DNA of 64,000 nt from positions 1 to 64,000 of the forward strand of contig NZ_PHHA01000021.1 in assembly GCF_002795425.1 (NCBI RefSeq), written 5' to 3'. Under the pieces are notes generated by a model. That model had not been told where the DNA came from. It saw only the letters and a list, made by a program, of their open reading frames with translations, and made no database searches. Origin of the DNA: Conservatibacter flavescens. Lineage in GTDB: Bacteria > Pseudomonadota > Gammaproteobacteria > Enterobacterales > Pasteurellaceae. Below are positions 8,988-17,607 of this stretch, piece by piece (positions within the stretch are counted from its first letter, which is position 1; every line of letters begins with the position of its first letter). Position numbers and translations under genes: made by a program.

Positions 8988-10391
8988 CTATTTAAAATAG
9001 TGTTTGGCATTGTAGTAACAGATATTATTGACCATATTACCCAGTAAATTCATATCATTCGGTACTTCACCATTAACCACCCATTGCCCGATCATTTCGC
9101 ACAAAATACGGCGGAAATATTCATGACGAGTGAAAGATAAGAAACTACGGGAGTCGGTTAACATTCCAACAAACTGGCTAAGTAAGCCTAATTGTGAAAG
9201 CTGCTGTAACTGACGCTCCATTCCATCTTTCTGATCATTAAACCACCAGCCCGAACCAAATTGAATTTTACCTGCTATACCACCACCTTGGAAATTGCCA
9301 ATCATTGCGGCAATCATTTCATTATCGCGTGGATTAAGGCAATATAAGATTGTTTTAGGTAATTGATCAGTTTGATCCATTTGGTCTAGCAATGCAGAGA
9401 GATTTTCAGCATACGGACGATCTCCGATGGAGTCAAAACCAGCATCAGCACCTAACTGTTTAAACATACGGGAATTATTATTTCGGATAGCTCCCATATG
9501 ATACTGCATTACCCATTGGCGTTTATGATATGCTTTACCAAGCCAAACTAAAAGTGCGGTAGAAAATTGAGCAATTTCTGTTTCAGAAAGCGGTTGATTT
9601 TGCTTTCTTTTTTGCAAAATATGATCCAGTTCACTTTCATCTTCCACTAATGCAAAGCGAACAAACTCAATACCATGATCGGCAGCCTTCGCACCATTTT
9701 GATCAAAATACTCTATCCGTTTTTCCAATGCGGTTGTCAGATCGGCAAATTTTTCTATTTTTAGACCGCTTACTTGTTCTAACTGTTGCAGATAATCCAG
9801 AAAACCTGCCAATTCAATTTTAAAAGCTCTATCTGGGCGGAATGTTGGAACGACTTCAATATCGATACTTGGATCAGCTTTTATCTGCTGGTGATAGCGA
9901 AGATCATCAATAGGATCGTCTGTTGTGCCGACTAACTTCACGTTCATCTGTTTTAAGATGCCACGAGCAGAAAATTCAGGCTTAGCCAATAAAGCGTTAC
10001 ATTTTTCCCAAATTTCTTCCGCACTTTCCGAATTGAATAATGTATTAACAATGCCAAAAGGGCGACGAAGTTCCAAATGTGTCCAATGATAAAGCGGATT
10101 ACCGATACATTTCGGTACCGTTTCCACCCATTTCTGATATTTCTCTTTTGAACTTGCTTTACCAGTAATGAAATGCTCTTCTACGCCAGCGGTGCGTAAT
10201 GCTCGCCATTTATAGTGGTCGCCTTCTAGCCAAATTTCCGTTAAATCGTTAAATTGACGATCTTCTGCAATGTCTTTAGGGGAAAGGTGGCAATGGTAAT
10301 CGAAAATTGGTTGATGTTTCGCATAATCGTGATATAAGCGACGAGCCACCTCGCTTGAAAGCAGAAAGTCTTCACACATAAACATTTTCAT
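8988..10391 (-). CDS. uxaC: Glucuronate isomerase (uronate isomerase)
   Basis: Isomerises D-glucuronate to D-fructuronate and D-galacturonate to D-tagaturonate, the first step of hexuronate catabolism. The 467-residue protein is collinear with E. coli UxaC (about 470). It has the metal-binding FDYHCHL near residues 30-36, [26 protein letters not shown] and the late [17 protein letters not shown]. The start [11 protein letters not shown] aligns with E. coli MTPFMTEDFLL. Only three bases separate it from the upstream SDR gene, so both belong to one minus-strand operon with the TRAP binding protein at 11311. Confidence 0.96.
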   Translation of the reverse strand: MKMFMCEDFLLSSEVARRLYHDYAKHQPIFDYHCHLSPKDIAEDRQFNDLTEIWLEGDHYKWRALRTAGVEEHFITGKASSKEKYQKWVETVPKCIGNPLYHWTHLELRRPFGIVNTLFNSESAEEIWEKCNALLAKPEFSARGILKQMNVKLVGTTDDPIDDLRYHQQIKADPSIDIEVVPTFRPDRAFKIELAGFLDYLQQLEQVSGLKIEKFADLTTALEKRIEYFDQNGAKAADHGIEFVRFALVEDESELDHILQKRKQNQPLSETEIAQFSTALLVWLGKAYHKRQWVMQYHMGAIRNNNSRMFKQLGADAGFDSIGDRPYAENLSALLDQMDQTDQLPKTILYCLNPRDNEMIAAMIGNFQGGGIAGKIQFGSGWWFNDQKDGMERQLQQLSQLGLLSQFVGMLTDSRSFLSFTRHEYFRRILCEMIGQWVVNGEVPNDMNLLGNMVNNICYYNAKHYFK

Positions 10392-10394
10392 TGC

Positions 10395-11240
10395 TTATAC
10401 CCCACTATATGCTGAAAATCCGCCATCAATCGGTAAAACAACACCGTTTACAAAGCTGGCATAGCGTTCGTCCATTAAAAACAGAATACCTCCCACTAAT
10501 TCTTCTGGTTCACCAAAACGTCCCATTGGTGTGTTAGTGAGAATTTTGTTGGCACGAGCAGTTGGGTTGCCGTCTTGATCGAACAATAATCCACGATTTT
10601 GATTACTCACCAAAAAGCCCGGAGCGATGGCATTACAACGAATACCAACGTGTGAGAAATGCACCGCAAGCCATTGAGTGAAGTTGCTGATCGCGGCTTT
10701 TGCTCCAGAATACGCAGGGATTTTAGTCAGTGGTGTAAAGGCATTCATACTGGAAATGTTGATGATATTCGCCCCAGTTTTACCAACCATATCTTGTGCA
10801 AACACTTGAGTAGGTAAGAGTGTACCAAGATAATTGAGATTAAAGACAAATTCTACTCCCGCTTTATCTAGCTCAAAGAACGATTTCGTGTTTTCTGGTA
10901 AATTTGTTTCGTGAAATTCATTATCAGTAGTCGCTTTCGGGCTGTTTCCGCCTGCACCATTAATTAAAATATCACAGGTGCCGAAATCCTTTAAAATTGC
11001 GTCTCTGGTAGCTTTCAAGCTCTCCAATTCCAATACATTGGTTTGATATCCTTTAGCAATACCCCCTTCTGCAACAATTTCATCAGCAAATTTAACCGCA
11101 CTTTCGAGATTTAAATCCAATAAGGCAACTTTCGCACCTGTTTTAGCGAGCTGTTTTGCTAAAAATCCACACAATACACCACCAGCACCTGTGATGACGA
11201 TGGTTTTGTCTTTAAAATTATGATTTTGTGAAATAGTCAT
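10395..11240 (-). CDS. uxuB: SDR oxidoreductase, probable D-mannonate oxidoreductase (fructuronate reductase)
   Basis: Short-chain dehydrogenase of 281 residues. From context it reduces D-fructuronate to D-mannonate between UxaC and UxuA. It has an N-terminal Rossmann fold (TGAGGVLCG, about 17-25), the NGAGG strand, and the catalytic SSM...YSGAK serine-tyrosine-lysine set. The C-terminal PxDGGF motif is typical of sugar SDRs. The glycine motif departs slightly from the usual TGxxxGIG. It is not homologous to E. coli UxuB, a long-chain dehydrogenase, but resembles the SDR-type enzyme found in Bacillus and in the H. influenzae uronate cluster. The symbol is assigned by role; substrate is inferred. 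Confidence 0.75.
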   Translation of the reverse strand: MTISQNHNFKDKTIVITGAGGVLCGFLAKQLAKTGAKVALLDLNLESAVKFADEIVAEGGIAKGYQTNVLELESLKATRDAILKDFGTCDILINGAGGNSPKATTDNEFHETNLPENTKSFFELDKAGVEFVFNLNYLGTLLPTQVFAQDMVGKTGANIINISSMNAFTPLTKIPAYSGAKAAISNFTQWLAVHFSHVGIRCNAIAPGFLVSNQNRGLLFDQDGNPTARANKILTNTPMGRFGEPEELVGGILFLMDERYASFVNGVVLPIDGGFSAYSGV

Positions 11241-11310
11241 TGTTCTTTTCCTCTAAAATCAAATGGGTAAATAGGGCAAGAAAATCTCACCCCATTTGCT
11301 AATCAATAAA

Positions 11311-12297
11311 TTAACGTAGTTCATCAATACGTTTTACATAAGCACCAATCGCAGGATCTTGTAATGCTTTATCATGCATTGGTTTCACTGCATCTACAAA
11401 AGGTTGTTTTTCTACTTTGATAAATTCAACACCCATTTTTTCTTTAGCTTTTTGTACTTCCTGTGCTGTCATTTCAGCCCATAATACTTTATGCGACATC
11501 ATTGAGTCATTTGCTGCTTTTTTCACGATGGTCTGTTGTTCAGGTGTCAATTTTGCCCAAGATTTCTCACCAATCACTAATACATCTGGAATAATGGTAT
11601 GTTCATCTTCGCTATAAAATTTCGTTACCTCACCATGACGCATTAGGGTTAATGCTGTTGGGTTATTTTCAGCTGCATCGACCACACCTTGCTGTAATGC
11701 TGTATAAAGCTCACCAAATGCTAATGGTGTTGGTGAAGCCCCCATCAATCTAACCATTTCTAATGCACTTGGACTTGGTTGAACGCGGACTTTTAATCCT
11801 TTTAGATCTTCTGGAGTTTTAATCGGTTTATGTGCATAAAAACTACGAGAACCTGCATCATAATAGGTTAAACCGATAAATCCTTTTCCTTTCGTAGAAT
11901 TGAGAATTTTCTCGCCTACTTCTGGATCTTGTAATACTCGATAGTAATGTTCAGTATCTTTAAAGAGGTATGGAACATTAAATGCACCATAAGAGACTTC
12001 GAAAGATTCCAATTCACTTGCATTAGATTTTGCCATATCAAGGGAGCCAGCTTGTAACAACTCCATTGACTCACGCTGTGTACCTAATTGGCTGTTCGGA
12101 TAGATACGAATGATCACTTCACCGTCTGTTTGTTTTTTCACATCATCTGCAAATTTTTGCATAGAAATATGCACTGGGTGGGTTTTATCATTATTGTGGC
12201 TGAGCTTTAAAGTCACTTTTGCCGTAGCAGATAAGGAAAAAGTTGCAGCTAATAAACCGCTTAAACCAATCACTAATGCTTTTTTCTTTATCAACAT
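11311..12297 (-). CDS. TRAP transporter solute-binding protein (DctP family), uronate locus copy 1
   Basis: Periplasmic binding protein that delivers an organic acid to a TRAP permease. It has a signal peptide with lysines at 4-6, a hydrophobic core and a cleavage site after about A26 (ATA|KV). The mature part has the DctP-family start KLSHNNDKTHPVHISMQKF, the PNSQLGTQRES block, and the ligand-arginine region GLKVRVQPSP. The membrane subunits lie divergently at 12558-14361, an unusual split of one transporter over two operons. It heads the operon dctP-SDR-uxaC. The likely ligand is glucuronate, fructuronate or a uronide. Confidence 0.85.
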   Translation of the reverse strand: MLIKKKALVIGLSGLLAATFSLSATAKVTLKLSHNNDKTHPVHISMQKFADDVKKQTDGEVIIRIYPNSQLGTQRESMELLQAGSLDMAKSNASELESFEVSYGAFNVPYLFKDTEHYYRVLQDPEVGEKILNSTKGKGFIGLTYYDAGSRSFYAHKPIKTPEDLKGLKVRVQPSPSALEMVRLMGASPTPLAFGELYTALQQGVVDAAENNPTALTLMRHGEVTKFYSEDEHTIIPDVLVIGEKSWAKLTPEQQTIVKKAANDSMMSHKVLWAEMTAQEVQKAKEKMGVEFIKVEKQPFVDAVKPMHDKALQDPAIGAYVKRIDELR

Positions 12298-12390
12298 AGT
12301 TTAATTCTCCGTATAAATAAGGATTAACTCAAAGTATAGAAACAGTTACAACAATTACGACAAGACATCCTCTTGCACACAAAGATATTA

Positions 12391-12420
12391 AACCAATTAA
12401 CCAACCCACTCCAACCAATT
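12391..12420. promoter_or_regulatory. Repeated AACCAATT half-operators
   Basis: AACCAATT occurs at 12391-12398 and again at 12413-12420, exactly 22 bases apart (two helical turns), with AACCAACC at 12399-12406 between them. They match the CCAA half of the TTGG-N4-CCAA operators in this island and lie on the dctP side of the divergent region. They may be weak half-sites for the same regulator. Confidence 0.3.
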
Positions 12421-12430
12421 TTATTAAAAA

Positions 12431-12446
12431 AGTGATTATGATCACA
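12431..12446. promoter_or_regulatory. CRP (cAMP receptor protein) site
   Basis: GTGA (12432-12435), six bases, then TCACA (12442-12446), which matches TGTGA-N6-TCACA at nine of ten positions. It is centred in the divergent promoter region between the TRAP binding protein gene and dctQM. A CRP site fits glucose repression of uronate use. Confidence 0.65.
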
Positions 12447-12490
12447 AATTAAATAAAAAAAACAGCATATAAATAGTTTTTAAAGTATAT

Positions 12491-12502
12491 TTGGTTCACC
12501 AA
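12491..12502. promoter_or_regulatory. UxuR/ExuR-type operator upstream of dctQ
   Basis: TTGGTTCACCAA, a TTGG-N4-CCAA palindrome like the UxuR/ExuR operator TTGGTATACCAA found at 21529. It overlaps the place where the -35 box of the dctQ promoter would lie (TAATAA at 12515 as -10), as expected for a repressor site. Confidence 0.6.
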
Positions 12503-12557
12503 TTTAGAGTTATCTAATAAAACTTAAACTATCATCACTCAATCAAAAGGAAACTGT

Positions 12558-13046
12558 ATGAATCGTTTTATATCATTATTGGATAAAATACTTTCTACAC
12601 TGTGTATTTTCATCTGTATTGGTCTTGTTATTAGTGTAGTATGGCAAGTCTTTTCTCGTTATGTTCTTAACGATCCAAGTACGATTACAGAAGAGCTCTC
12701 CCGATTTTTATTTATTTGGGTAGGACTTATCGGTGCCGCTTACGGCTTAGGTCAGAAAAAACATCTAGCGATTGATCTTCTCTTAACCAAACTGGAAACA
12801 CAGCCTAAGAAACATAATACCGTCAAATTAATTATCAGTGGTATTAGCCTACTCTTTATTATGGTTGTGATGTGTTATGGTGGCAGCCGCTTAGTATTAG
12901 ACACACTCAACGCTGGACAAACTTCACCCGTTCTAGGCATTCAAATGGGGCTCGTTTATGCAGCAATTCCCGTCAGTGGCTTCTTTATGTTGATATTCTT
13001 ATTACGTGATCTTGCCGAAGAATATCGTCAATTAACTTCTCATTAA
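12558..13046 (+). CDS. TRAP transporter small permease (DctQ family), copy 1
   Basis: Small membrane subunit of a tripartite ATP-independent periplasmic transporter. The 162 residues form four hydrophobic segments (about 15-40, 50-70, 90-115, 130-152). The family signature RYVLNDPSTITEELSRFLFIWVG spans about 34-56. A good AAAGGAAA ribosome-binding site precedes the ATG. It is followed after seven bases by the large permease gene. Together with the binding protein at 11311 it makes a complete transporter. Confidence 0.85.
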   Translation: MNRFISLLDKILSTLCIFICIGLVISVVWQVFSRYVLNDPSTITEELSRFLFIWVGLIGAAYGLGQKKHLAIDLLLTKLETQPKKHNTVKLIISGISLLFIMVVMCYGGSRLVLDTLNAGQTSPVLGIQMGLVYAAIPVSGFFMLIFLLRDLAEEYRQLTSH

Positions 13047-13059
13047 TAAGGAAATGGAT

Positions 13060-14361
13060 ATGGAATGGTCATCAATTCTTGTTCTAGCCGGTAGTTTTTT
13101 CATCCTACTTGCAATTGGTACACCAATTTCTTTTGCTATCGGTATTTCATCACTACTTACGATTATGCTTTCCTTGCCAGTTGATGCTGCAATTCAAGTA
13201 ATTGCTCAAAAAATGGCAACAGGTTTAGATAGTTTTTCTTTACTTGCAATTCCGTTCTTTATTCTTGCAGGTAATATTATGAACCGTGGCGGTATTGCTT
13301 TACGCTTAATTGAATTTGCTAAAGTATTAGGTGGGCGTTTACCAGGTTCTCTTGCTCACGTTAATGTACTTGCCAATATGATGTTTGGCTCTATTTCTGG
13401 TTCTGCGGTCGCAGCAGCGGCGGCTGTGGGCGGTACAATGGCACCATTACAGAAAAAAGAAGGGTATGATCCCGCATTTTCTGCTGCTGTAAATATTACT
13501 TCTTCTCCAACTGGTTTGCTTATTCCACCAAGTAATACCTTTATTGTATATTCCTTAATCTCTGGCGGAACATCAATCGGTGCGTTATTTCTCGCAGGTT
13601 ATATTCCTGGTATTTTAATGGGCTTAGGTATTATGGTCGTCGCATACTTTATTGCCCGTAAAAAAGGTTATCCAGTATCAGCAAAACCTACATCAAAAGA
13701 GGTGCTTAAAAAGACATTTGATGCCTTACCTAGTTTAGGACTTATCGTTGTTATTATTGGGGGAATTATTGCAGGTATTTTTACTGCAACAGAAGCCTCA
13801 GCCATTGCGGTTGTCTATACTCTCATTCTTGCAATGTTTATTTATAAAGAAATCTCATTAAAAGAGTTACCAAGAATTATTTTAGATGCCTCTGTTACGA
13901 CATCCATTATTCTCCTACTAATCGGAACATCAATGGGGATGTCTTGGGCAATGGCAAATGCGGATATTCCTTACCTTATTAGCGACGCATTATTAACTGT
14001 ATCAGAAAATCCAATTGTACTCTTACTTATCATTAACTTAATTCTGTTGATTATCGGTACATTTATGGATATGACCCCTGCACTATTAATCTTCACACCG
14101 ATATTTTTACCAATTGCAACTGAATTAGGGGTAGATCCTGTTCATTTTGGTATCTTAATGACATTTAATTTATCTATTGGTATCTGTACACCACCTGTCG
14201 GCAGTACCTTATTTGTTGGTTGCTCTGTTGCTGGTGTAAAAATTGATCAAGTGATTAAGCCGTTACTGCCTTTCTACGCTGTCTTAATTGCTACTTTATT
14301 GTTAGTTACTTTTGTACCGCAATTAAGTCTATTCTTACCACAACTATTACTAGGTTATTAG
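13060..14361 (+). CDS. TRAP transporter large permease (DctM family), copy 1
   Basis: Large membrane subunit (about 433 residues, a dozen hydrophobic segments) of the ion-driven elevator-type TRAP permease. Family markers are LLAIPFFILAGNIMNRGG near the start, SGSAVAAAAAVGGTM, SSPTGLLIPPSN, TEASAIAVVY, and the late GICTPPVGSTLFVGC. The ATG at 13060 is preferred over the one at 13054 because the AAGGA at 13048-13052 is then seven bases away rather than one. It is followed by the GH31 gene after 19 bases in the same operon. Confidence 0.87.
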   Translation: MEWSSILVLAGSFFILLAIGTPISFAIGISSLLTIMLSLPVDAAIQVIAQKMATGLDSFSLLAIPFFILAGNIMNRGGIALRLIEFAKVLGGRLPGSLAHVNVLANMMFGSISGSAVAAAAAVGGTMAPLQKKEGYDPAFSAAVNITSSPTGLLIPPSNTFIVYSLISGGTSIGALFLAGYIPGILMGLGIMVVAYFIARKKGYPVSAKPTSKEVLKKTFDALPSLGLIVVIIGGIIAGIFTATEASAIAVVYTLILAMFIYKEISLKELPRIILDASVTTSIILLLIGTSMGMSWAMANADIPYLISDALLTVSENPIVLLLIINLILLIIGTFMDMTPALLIFTPIFLPIATELGVDPVHFGILMTFNLSIGICTPPVGSTLFVGCSVAGVKIDQVIKPLLPFYAVLIATLLLVTFVPQLSLFLPQLLLGY

Positions 14362-14380
14362 GCTCGGAATGAGGTAAAAA

Positions 14381-16756
14381 ATGAAAACATTAAAACAAGT
14401 AACCTTACTGAAAAATGAAAACAACCGTATTGATATTCAATGTGAACATCAGTGGAAATTGCATATTTTTGTCTTAGAGCAAGATATTTTCCGTGTGGCA
14501 TTTACCCAAAATGATACATTTCGTGTACCACAGACTTGGGCTATTACCCCAAATCAACCTGATGTGCAATGGCAAGGACGAGATCGCTGGTGCTTAGATG
14601 GTTATTCTTTGCCAACTTATGAGGTTTGTGAGAAAAACGGCGAAGTAGAAATTACAACTGATCACTTAAAACTCATTGTTCATCAGCCTTTATGGCTGGA
14701 ATGGCAATATAAGTGCGGTCAAAATTGGAAAACTTTTTCACAAGATCGCAAAACAGGGGCCTATCTCTTAGGGATATCCAATAATCAAGTATCGCATTTC
14801 GTACAACGCAGTGTTACAGATAATTACTATGGCTTAGGTGAAAAAGCTGGTGATCTGAACCGCAAAGGCAGACGTTTTGAAATGCGTAACTTAGATGCAA
14901 TGGGTTACAATGCCGAATTTACTGATCCTCTGTATAAACATATTCCATTTTATATTACTCATACAGAAGATGTCAGCTATGGGTTATATTACGATAACCT
15001 CGCATCTTGCTGGTTCCGTTTAGGTAGTGAAATTGATAATTACCACGCCTATTATCGTAGCTATCAAGCGGAAGATGGCGACTTGGATTATTATATGATC
15101 CTCGGCCCTCAAATTTTAGATGTTACCAAAAAATATACTCAACTTACTGGTGGTACGATATTTGGTCCAAAATGGAGCTTGGGTTATAGCGGTTCAACAA
15201 TGAGTTATACCGATGCTCCAGATGCACAGCAGCAGTTGAAGAAATTTGTGGATCTCTGTGAACAATATGATATTCCGTGCGACTCATTCCAATTATCTTC
15301 AGGCTATACTTCAATCGGGGCAAAACGTTATGTCTTTAATTGGAACTATGACAAAGTTCCGACCCCAAAAGAGATAACAGCACATTTTCATCAAGCTGGA
15401 ATGAAATTAGCTGCAAACATCAAACCTTGCTTATTACACGATCATCCAAAATATCAAGAAGTAGCAAAACAAGGATTATTTATCAAAGATTCTCAATCTG
15501 ATAATCCTGAAATTTCTGTATTCTGGGACGACGAAGGTTCACATTTAGATTTTACTAACCCAAATACAATCGACTGGTGGAAAACCAATGTCAAACAACA
15601 ATTGCTTGAATATGGTATTGATTCAACTTGGAACGATAATAACGAATTTGAAGTATGGGATAATCACGCCAAATGCCACTTCTTCGGTCAAGGCTTGCCG
15701 ATTAAACTTATTCGCCCATTACAGCCATTGTTAATGATGAAGGCGTCTTATGAGGCACAAAAAGAATATGCACCAAACTTACGTCCTTATTTAATTTCCC
15801 GTTCCGGCTCACCAGGAATGAACCGCTACGTGCAAACTTGGTCTGGTGATAACCGTACAAACTGGAATACCTTACGTTACAATATTCGTATGGGCTTAGG
15901 AATGAGCTTGTCGGGTCTATATAATATCGGACACGATGTAGGCGGTTTCTCTGGCAATAAACCAGATCCTGAATTATTTGTTCGCTGGGTTCAAAACGGT
16001 GTAATGCATCCACGTTTCACAATCCATTCTTGGAATGATGATAAAACTGTCAATGAACCTTGGATGTATCCACAAGTAACTGACATTATCCGTAGCACAA
16101 TTCAGCTACGCTACCGCTTAATGCCATATATTTATAATCTATTATGGAAAGCGCATACTGAAAATGAACCAATGTTACGTCCAACCTTCCTCGATCATCC
16201 ACAGGATTTGCGAACATTTGAAGAAACAGATGATTATCTCTTCGGACAAGATCTGTTAGTCGCTTCCGTTGTGGAAGAAGGACAGCGTAAACGCAATGTT
16301 TACCTACCAGATAACCAAGTAGGTTGGTATGATTTTTATACTCATCAATGGTTTAAAGGTAAACAAGATGTTCAAGTTGATGCACCACTTGAACGTATTC
16401 CACTTTTTGTTAAAGCAGGAACAATCTTACCATTGGCAGGGCTTGGGCATAAAAACACACTAACTGATAATCACCGGGAATTATTTATCCTACCGTTTAT
16501 CAATCAAGGCGTTAGCCATATCACCTTGTTTGATGATGATGGTGTGAGTTTCGATTATCAAAATAATCATCACCTCTTGTTAAATATTGAATTAAAATGT
16601 ACAAGCTATACAATTGAGCTAACAATTAATCGTCATGGTGACTTTATACCTCAATATCAAACACTCTCTTTTGTTTTACCTCACTCAGAGAAGAGAAAGT
16701 TGATAGTAAATGGCAAAACCGTTGACACATTAGTACTACAAGATCTCATTATTTGA
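14381..16756 (+). CDS. Glycoside hydrolase family 31 enzyme, substrate unknown (possible uronide glycosidase)
   Basis: A 791-residue GH31 protein with an N-terminal beta-sandwich, a catalytic (beta/alpha)8 barrel (about 255-600) and C-terminal beta domains. The nucleophile is D419 in WNDNNE (417-422) and the acid/base is D490 in WSGDNRTNW, so it should be an active retaining alpha-glycosidase. The strand that in alpha-glucosidases carries the substrate-binding WxDIDY motif reads SFQLSSGY (302-309). The -1 sugar pocket is therefore probably not a standard glucose pocket. No signal peptide is seen, so it acts in the cytoplasm on an imported oligosaccharide. It lies between a TRAP permease and the UxuR-type regulator, suggesting an alpha-linked disaccharide containing a uronate. 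The substrate is inferred only. Confidence 0.85.
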   Translation: MKTLKQVTLLKNENNRIDIQCEHQWKLHIFVLEQDIFRVAFTQNDTFRVPQTWAITPNQPDVQWQGRDRWCLDGYSLPTYEVCEKNGEVEITTDHLKLIVHQPLWLEWQYKCGQNWKTFSQDRKTGAYLLGISNNQVSHFVQRSVTDNYYGLGEKAGDLNRKGRRFEMRNLDAMGYNAEFTDPLYKHIPFYITHTEDVSYGLYYDNLASCWFRLGSEIDNYHAYYRSYQAEDGDLDYYMILGPQILDVTKKYTQLTGGTIFGPKWSLGYSGSTMSYTDAPDAQQQLKKFVDLCEQYDIPCDSFQLSSGYTSIGAKRYVFNWNYDKVPTPKEITAHFHQAGMKLAANIKPCLLHDHPKYQEVAKQGLFIKDSQSDNPEISVFWDDEGSHLDFTNPNTIDWWKTNVKQQLLEYGIDSTWNDNNEFEVWDNHAKCHFFGQGLPIKLIRPLQPLLMMKASYEAQKEYAPNLRPYLISRSGSPGMNRYVQTWSGDNRTNWNTLRYNIRMGLGMSLSGLYNIGHDVGGFSGNKPDPELFVRWVQNGVMHPRFTIHSWNDDKTVNEPWMYPQVTDIIRSTIQLRYRLMPYIYNLLWKAHTENEPMLRPTFLDHPQDLRTFEETDDYLFGQDLLVASVVEEGQRKRNVYLPDNQVGWYDFYTHQWFKGKQDVQVDAPLERIPLFVKAGTILPLAGLGHKNTLTDNHRELFILPFINQGVSHITLFDDDGVSFDYQNNHHLLLNIELKCTSYTIELTINRHGDFIPQYQTLSFVLPHSEKRKLIVNGKTVDTLVLQDLII

Positions 16757-16770
16757 TAGGAAGGTGAGAA

Positions 16771-17526
16771 ATGATGAATGATGAATTACGTTCTTATAAA
16801 AAAATAGGGCTTTTATTAAAAGCCCGCTTAGAACAAGGAACTTATGCGATAGGTGATAAATTACCAACCGAACGTGAATTAGCTGAAGAATTAGGGGTGA
16901 GTCGTACAGTAATCCGTGAAGCGTTAATTATGTTGGAGTTAGAAAACTTAATTGATATTCGAAAAGGCTCGGGGGTTTATGTCATTAATTTGCCACTTCA
17001 TAGTGCAGCAAATGATGAAAAAAAAGATTTTGTTGATATTGGTCCATTTGAATTGCTACAAGCTCGTCAGTTACTAGAAAGCAGTATTGCTGAGTTTGCT
17101 GCCATTCAAGCCACCAAAAAAGATGTGGAAAAGCTCAAAAACATTTTAAATCGAGAGAAAGAAACCCTAGCTGATGGCAAAGAAGATTATGTTGCTGATG
17201 AAGATTTTCATTGTATGATCGCTGAAATCACACAAAATGAAGTATTAATTAGAATGCAAAGGGAACTGTGGCTATACCGTAATAACAGCGATATGTGGAA
17301 AGGGTTACATCAACATATTCCCGATCAAAGTTATCGTTTTTTATGGCTACAAGATCACGAAAATATTATCAGCGCAATTCAACGCAAAGATCCTGCCTCA
17401 GCCCGAAAAGCCATGTGGCAACATTTAGAAAATGTCAAAGAAAAATTGTTTGAATTATCAGATGTCAATGACCCAGATTTCGACGGGTATTTATTCAGTA
17501 TCAATCCGATTACTGTAGGTATTTAA
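16771..17526 (+). CDS. uxuR: GntR/FadR-family regulator of uronate genes (UxuR/ExuR-like)
   Basis: Transcriptional repressor of 251 residues. The N-terminal winged helix-turn-helix (about 8-78) contains LPTERELAEELGVSRTVIRE and the wing RKGSGVYV. The all-helical FCD effector domain (about 90-240) has the metal/ligand residues DEDFH near 148-152 and histidines toward the C-terminus. It is the last gene of dctQM-GH31-uxuR, and a strong terminator follows. It most resembles E. coli UxuR/ExuR, which bind fructuronate or related uronates. It is the only regulator in the island and probably acts on the three TTGG-N4-CCAA sites. Two adjacent ATG codons could serve as start. Confidence 0.82.
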   Translation: MMNDELRSYKKIGLLLKARLEQGTYAIGDKLPTERELAEELGVSRTVIREALIMLELENLIDIRKGSGVYVINLPLHSAANDEKKDFVDIGPFELLQARQLLESSIAEFAAIQATKKDVEKLKNILNREKETLADGKEDYVADEDFHCMIAEITQNEVLIRMQRELWLYRNNSDMWKGLHQHIPDQSYRFLWLQDHENIISAIQRKDPASARKAMWQHLENVKEKLFELSDVNDPDFDGYLFSINPITVGI

Positions 17527-17538
17527 TTCAAAAAAATA

Positions 17539-17580
17539 TGTCGCCTTAATGGTTTTTAAGGCGACAGTTTCTTTTATTTT
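17539..17580. terminator. Bidirectional intrinsic terminator
   Basis: Perfect 11-base stem TGTCGCCTTAA (17539-17549) / TTAAGGCGACA (17556-17566) with a six-base loop. T-rich sequence follows on the plus strand and an A run precedes it, so it also works on the minus strand. It ends both uxuR and the convergent TRAP operon. Confidence 0.9.
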
Positions 17581-17607
17581 AAATAATTATCCATCATCTT
17601 CCTTATC

